From: Parasphingorhabdus litoris DSM 22379
GTDB lineage: Bacteria; Pseudomonadota; Alphaproteobacteria; Sphingomonadales; Sphingomonadaceae
Length of the DNA stretch: 64,000 nt
Direction: 5' to 3'
Assembly: GCF_020906275.1 (NCBI RefSeq)
Contig: NZ_CP086727.1
Location: 2,976,001 to 3,040,000, forward strand
In this document: positions 59,642-64,000 of the stretch, piece by piece
How the letters are laid out: each line of letters opens with the position of its first letter
How positions within the stretch are numbered: position 1 is the stretch's first letter
The notes under the pieces: model-generated
What the model saw: only the letters and a program-made list of their open reading frames with translations
Told to the model about the DNA's origin: nothing
Databases searched by the model: none
Position numbers and translations under genes: made by a program

Positions 59642-62421
59642 GCGGCCGATTTTTCTGATTCTTTCTGGGTTGCGGCCTTGATCAACTTTTTCTTCAAATT
59701 GTTTAGCCGCGTTTTGTTCGCGATCTTACCGCCGAACAAATCGGTGATGTAAAATGTATCCACCGCTCGCTCACCATAGGTTGCAATATGCGCGCTGTGG
59801 ACAGTGACTTTTGATTCAAACAACGCATAGGCCAGCTCGTTGAGCAGTGCCGGGCGGTCTTGTGCCGTCACTTCGATCACCGTGAAGCGGTTGGATGCAT
59901 CATTGTCGACCATCGCATTGGGAACGATGTTAAACGCTCCGGCACGGCTATGTGCAAGTGGACGGGCCTCAAGCTTGGTTGCCAATTTCGACCGATTGGC
60001 CAGCGCATCTTCCACCGCCTGTTTAAGACGATCGAGCTGCGTATCTTCGGCAAAGGGCTTGCCATGCTGGTCCTGCACCAGAAAATTATCCAGCGCCATG
60101 CCATCGCGCGTGGTGTGAATGCGTGCGTCAATAATATTTCCGCCCGCGACATGAATTCCGCCCGCAATCCGATAGAAAAGGCCGGGATGGTCAGCGGCAT
60201 ATATAGTCACCAGCGTCGCGCCGCGTTCGGGATAGGCGACCGCCGATATGGCGAGATTATCTTCGCCAGCTTCCAGCACCAACCGGGCATTATGCGCGAT
60301 AATATCATCGGGTTCGGCGATCCAATAAGGATCAGTGAATCGTTTCGTAAGCTTGGAAAATTGTGCCTTCGGCAAATCCAATGCGTCAGCTAGAGCTGCT
60401 TTTTTCTCGGCAATTCGTTCCTTGCGACCGCGCTGTTTGTGGCCAAGCAGCAGCATTTCTTCGGCCGCCTGAAACAGATCCGTTAGCAGCTGTCTCTTCC
60501 AGCTGTTCCAAACACCGGGGCCGACCGCACGAATATCCACCACCGTCAACACCGTCAGCAAACGCAGCCGTTCAATGCTTTTTACCTGGCTGACAAAATC
60601 CTGGATGGTTTTGAAATCGGACAGATCGCGCTTGAACGCCATGGCTGACATCAACAAATGTTGTCGCACCAACCAGGCGACCAGCTCCGTTTCATAGGGT
60701 TCCAGACCCAGCCGCGGACATAGTTTCATCGCCACTTCGGCGCCCAATATGCTATGATCACCGCCCCGCCCCTTGGCAATGTCATGCAGCAAGGTCGCGA
60801 CAAACAGCACACGGCGATTTTTCAGTTTTTTGATCGTTTCGGTGGAATTGGGATGATCATCGACCAGATCACCGCTGCCAATCCGCGCCAGCAATCCAAT
60901 CGCCCGGATACTGTGCTCATCCACCGTATAGTGGTGATACATGTCAAATTGCATCTGCGCGACAACCCGGCCAAAATCGGGAATGAAGCGACCGAAGATC
61001 GAGGCTTCGTTCATCCAGCGCAGAACCAGCTCGGGATCGCGCGGCGAACAGAGTACGTCAAGGAACAGCTTGTTCGCACGCCGGTCTTTGCGCACTTTGT
61101 TGGTGATCAGCTTCGCATCACGCCGCGCCGCGCGCATCGCCAGCGGATGGATTTCCAGCTCGTGCTTGTCGGCGAGTTGAAAGATTTCGATCAGCCGCAC
61201 CGGATCGTCTTCAAAGAAATTCTCTTCTGGCAACGCCAGCCGTCCGCGATCGAGGATAAAGCCTTTCAGCTTTTTCGGCCGCCGGGTGATATTGGGAATG
61301 AATCGCCGGACACCCGCATTATGGGTTTCATCCAAATGCGCGAGGAACACGCCCGTCAAGTTCCCGACCACTTTCGCGTTCAGGAAATAATATTGCATGA
61401 ATCGCTCGACCGCCGACTTGCCTGGTCGGTCTGCAAAGCGCATGCGCTCGGCGACACCCGGCTGCAAGTCGAAGGTCAATCGATCCTCTGCACGTCCGGT
61501 CATGTCATGCATGTGACACCGCACCGCCCACAGGAAATTCGCAGCTTTGCGAAAGCGCTTAAACTCGGCCGCCGTCAACAGACCAACATCAACCAGTTCA
61601 GCCGCTGATCCCACCCGATGAATATATTTGCCGATCCAATATAGCGTTTGCAGATCGCGCAAACCGCCCTTGCCCTCTTTGACATTGGGTTCCACCACAT
61701 AGCGGCTGTCACCCATGCGGACATGGCGCGCGTCGCGTTCTGCCAGTTTTTCAGAGACAAATGTGCGATCAGTGCCAGACACCACATCCGCAAAGAACCG
61801 CGCTTTGGATTCTTCATAAACGCCAATATCGCCCCAGATATAACGGCCCTCCAGTAGAGCCGTGCGGATACTGAGGTCTTCATTGGCCATACGGACCATC
61901 TCGTCGATTGAGCGGCTGCTCTGACCGACTTTCAGGCCGAGATCCCATAACCAATAGAGCATGGCTTCGACGGCCTGCTCGGTCCAGCTGGTTTGCTTGT
62001 GCGGTGTTAGGAAAGCAATATCAACATCACTATGCGGTGCCATTTCCGCGCGCCCATAACCGCCGACTGCCATCACTGCGATGCGTTCGCCGGACGACGG
62101 ATTATTCACCGGATATTGGTGACCCACCGCTATATCGTGGATGATCCGTACTAGCTGGTCGATCAGGAAAGATTGCGCGGCCGCCGCTTCATGACCCGCA
62201 GACGGTTTTTCAATCAACCGCCGACTAATCTCCGCACGGCCATTGGCCAATGCTTCCTGCAGCAAGGGCAATATTTTGGGCCTGGCTTTGCTAATGCCAT
62301 GTTCGGCGATCAGGGCCTCGACCGTTTCGGACAGTTTGCGGCGATCAATAATATCCCGTTGCCGGACAATCCGTTTTCCCGGATCTCCTGCCGGCGTGGG
62401 TATATTGGCGCGCGCGTTCAT
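59638..62421 (-). CDS. glnD: [Protein-PII] uridylyltransferase
   Basis: The 927-residue nitrogen sensor adds or removes UMP on PII proteins depending on glutamine. The nucleotidyltransferase domain has VGGYGRAEMAPHSDVDIAFL (about 115-135), the HD domain LLHDIAKGRGGDHS (about 540-555), and two C-terminal ACT domains (VTIYAADHPGLFYRIAGG and IEVTAQDRPALLNELAYAL). Length is normal. The ATG overlaps the stop of the acyl-CoA synthetase gene by 4 nt, an unusual pairing. Confidence 0.96.
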   Translation of the reverse strand: MNARANIPTPAGDPGKRIVRQRDIIDRRKLSETVEALIAEHGISKARPKILPLLQEALANGRAEISRRLIEKPSAGHEAAAAQSFLIDQLVRIIHDIAVGHQYPVNNPSSGERIAVMAVGGYGRAEMAPHSDVDIAFLTPHKQTSWTEQAVEAMLYWLWDLGLKVGQSSRSIDEMVRMANEDLSIRTALLEGRYIWGDIGVYEESKARFFADVVSGTDRTFVSEKLAERDARHVRMGDSRYVVEPNVKEGKGGLRDLQTLYWIGKYIHRVGSAAELVDVGLLTAAEFKRFRKAANFLWAVRCHMHDMTGRAEDRLTFDLQPGVAERMRFADRPGKSAVERFMQYYFLNAKVVGNLTGVFLAHLDETHNAGVRRFIPNITRRPKKLKGFILDRGRLALPEENFFEDDPVRLIEIFQLADKHELEIHPLAMRAARRDAKLITNKVRKDRRANKLFLDVLCSPRDPELVLRWMNEASIFGRFIPDFGRVVAQMQFDMYHHYTVDEHSIRAIGLLARIGSGDLVDDHPNSTETIKKLKNRRVLFVATLLHDIAKGRGGDHSILGAEVAMKLCPRLGLEPYETELVAWLVRQHLLMSAMAFKRDLSDFKTIQDFVSQVKSIERLRLLTVLTVVDIRAVGPGVWNSWKRQLLTDLFQAAEEMLLLGHKQRGRKERIAEKKAALADALDLPKAQFSKLTKRFTDPYWIAEPDDIIAHNARLVLEAGEDNLAISAVAYPERGATLVTIYAADHPGLFYRIAGGIHVAGGNIIDARIHTTRDGMALDNFLVQDQHGKPFAEDTQLDRLKQAVEDALANRSKLATKLEARPLAHSRAGAFNIVPNAMVDNDASNRFTVIEVTAQDRPALLNELAYALFESKVTVHSAHIATYGERAVDTFYITDLFGGKIANKTRLNNLKKKLIKAATQKESEKSAA

Positions 62422-64000
62422 CCCGTGGCAGCCAGCATTTCCCGATGTTTTTTCGCCAACACGATTTTCGCGATTTTCGCAGTGCCCAGCTTCGGCAGCG
62501 GTTCGTCATATTGCCAGATATGCACTGGCATTTTAAACGGTGCGAGCTTGTCTTTCAGGAATTCCATAAGCTCGTCTTGCGGCAATGTTTCACCGTCTTT
62601 GACATGATAAACCAGGCCGGGAACTTCGCCAAACCGCTCATCTTCGACGCCAAATATGCAAGCTTCTGCCACGGAGGTGTGGCTGTAAATCGCCGCTTCG
62701 ACTTCCTGACAGCTGATATTCTCGCCGCCGCGAATGATAATTTCTTTCTTGCGGTCGACGATGAACAGATAGCCGTCTTCGTCGAGATAGCCGATATCGC
62801 CAGTGCGGAAATAACCATCATCGGTAAATGCGTCTTTGGTCGCTTGTTCGTTATTCCAATAGCCGGTGAAATTGGCGGACGAGCGGATGCACACTTCGCC
62901 GCGTTCGCCTTGCGGCACCTTGTTGCCATCATCATCCAATATGCCGACATCAACAATCGGCGGCGTGGCGCGGCCGGTGCTATCGGGCTTGGCGAGATAA
63001 TTTTCATTCTGGTTGGAACAGCCGACACCATTGGTTTCGGTCAGACCATAGCCAATGAGCGGAAAGCCCTTGCCCATGCCTTCCTTGATCCGTTTGACGT
63101 GCTCAACCGGACGCGGCGCACCACCAGCGGCCATCGAAACACAGGTGCTAAGATCATAGTCATTGACCTTGGGATGCGCGTAAATCTCCATACTCATCAG
63201 CGGAACGCCAACGAAATAGGTCACTTTTTCCTTTTCGATCAGGCGCATCGCCTCTTCGGCATCCCATTTTTTCTGCATCACCAGCTTGCGGCCAATCGCG
63301 TAGCTTACCAGCACCAGCGGCACCGAGGCTGTGACGTGAAATAGCGGCACAGCCACCAAAGCGGTCGGCTGAATATCCGGCAATGTGCCGGCTTTTTCCA
63401 TCAAATGCGCCATCACAGCAAAGGCGCCGACAAAGCTCATTGCGCCCTGAACGACCGCACGGTGTTCGGCATAGGCACCTTTCGACCGTCCGGTCGAACC
63501 GGAGGTGAACAATATCGTCGCATTATCCTCTGGTCCCATTTGCGGCAGCGGCGTTTCCGCATCTCCGCCTTTTTCCAGACAGGCCTTTAATCCTTCCAGT
63601 GGCGGAAGATCATGATCGAACAAAATAACCTCTGCGCCATGGTCGCGTCCCGATTCGCTCAGGCGCGCTGCGCGTTGCGCATCGGCAAAAACAATGGAAC
63701 AGCCAACATCTTCGATACCGTCAGCCAGCTCATCGCCTTGCCACCAACCGTTTAATTTGGTCGAGACACCGCCCGCCATGGTGATCGCCATATCAAGGAT
63801 GATCCAGTTCGCGGAGTTGCGCGCTGCAATACCGATCCGGTCACCTTTCTTGACCCCATGTCCGGCAACCAATCCGCCCGCCAAAACCCGTGCTGCGGCA
63901 TAAGTTTCCTTAAAAGTCAGTCGGATATCACCATCGACAAGAAATTCTTTGTCGGCATGCTGCATGCAGAAAAAGGCAAAAAAGTCCGAAACATTACTCG
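62418..64000 (-). CDS. Acyl-CoA synthetase/AMP-ligase (runs off right edge)
   Basis: The frame is open to the window edge; the ATG at 63963-63965 is unlikely to be the start because the upstream codons (SDFFAFFCMQHADKEFLVDG) continue the usual N terminus. The P-loop TILFTSGSTGRSKGAYAEH, the GYGLTET motif, and YFRTGDIGYLDEDGYLFIVDRKKEIIIRGG mark an adenylate-forming acyl-CoA ligase. The chain length is not readable. It is coupled to glnD by a 4-nt overlap. Confidence 0.9.
   Translation of the reverse strand, partial: SNVSDFFAFFCMQHADKEFLVDGDIRLTFKETYAAARVLAGGLVAGHGVKKGDRIGIAARNSANWIILDMAITMAGGVSTKLNGWWQGDELADGIEDVGCSIVFADAQRAARLSESGRDHGAEVILFDHDLPPLEGLKACLEKGGDAETPLPQMGPEDNATILFTSGSTGRSKGAYAEHRAVVQGAMSFVGAFAVMAHLMEKAGTLPDIQPTALVAVPLFHVTASVPLVLVSYAIGRKLVMQKKWDAEEAMRLIEKEKVTYFVGVPLMSMEIYAHPKVNDYDLSTCVSMAAGGAPRPVEHVKRIKEGMGKGFPLIGYGLTETNGVGCSNQNENYLAKPDSTGRATPPIVDVGILDDDGNKVPQGERGEVCIRSSANFTGYWNNEQATKDAFTDDGYFRTGDIGYLDEDGYLFIVDRKKEIIIRGGENISCQEVEAAIYSHTSVAEACIFGVEDERFGEVPGLVYHVKDGETLPQDELMEFLKDKLAPFKMPVHIWQYDEPLPKLGTAKIAKIVLAKKHREMLAATG

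Noticed and set aside
60754..61608. 284-codon plus-strand frame inside glnD
   Set aside because: Antisense to conserved GlnD sequence, no SD and no recognisable motif.
62445..63344. 299-codon plus-strand frame in the acyl-CoA synthetase gene
   Set aside because: It lies fully antisense to a clear AMP-ligase and shows no domain; a shadow.

Overview
The window looks like chromosomal DNA of an alphaproteobacterium, most likely a member of the Sphingomonadales (Sphingorhabdus/Parasphingorhabdus/Sphingopyxis-like). I infer this from gene order and signals, not from a database match: a GTTC-N7-GTTC (alphaproteobacterial LexA) box at an imuA-imuB-dnaE2 cassette, a hisZ-purA pair, serC-serA with a structured serC leader, a membrane-anchored cytochrome c (CycM type) opposite a prephenate dehydratase, and bamE opposite a ubiquinol-cytochrome c chaperone and a DUF177 gene. 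There are no phage, plasmid, CRISPR or transposase genes.

Layout. 1-5.9 kb: the 5' end of pdxH, then the SOS mutasome (dnaE2, imuB, imuA; minus strand). 6-14 kb (plus strand): an ABA4-like membrane protein, a CbpA-type DnaJ, BrkB/YihY, fabI, a GNAT acetyltransferase, aroC, an SLC13/TrkA-C permease and a dicarboxylate/amino acid symporter. 14-20 kb (minus): L,D-transpeptidase, purA, hisZ, serA, serC. 20-23.6 kb: extensin-family lipoprotein, LOG hydrolase, cycM, pheA. 46.5-64 kb: tRNA-Gly(GCC), a thioredoxin-TPR co-chaperone (YbbN type), LON-domain protein, Trm112-like protein, marC, folD, yggT, argB, a peroxiredoxin, mutS, maeB, bamE, ubiquinol-cytochrome c chaperone, DUF177, glnD and an acyl-CoA synthetase running off the right edge.

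The unusual part is 23.7-46.5 kb. A complete type II secretion operon (gspE-F-G-H-I-J-L-M-C-D-K, 35.8-45.4 kb) is flanked on both sides by 16 intact genes for small Sec-exported proteins of about 110-130 residues. Most share one pattern: signal peptide, a short strand-rich half with a cysteine before a W/Y-rich strand, a helix of the form Y..h.S.hh.Ah.SGK.V, then a second cysteine before a final strand. One further copy is a decayed pseudogene beside the tRNA. The same block carries a 1425-residue Sec-exported RHS/YD-repeat protein, a tiny downstream membrane/zinc-ribbon protein, and a 99-residue exported protein with only two YD repeats. My working hypothesis is that this is an extracellular effector/adhesin locus. 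The small proteins may be OB-fold, AB5-toxin-B-subunit-like (SubB/PltB-like) modules that diversified by tandem duplication, with the RHS protein as a possible large partner and the T2SS as the possible exit route. The repeated architecture is visible in the sequence; the fold and the export route are inference.
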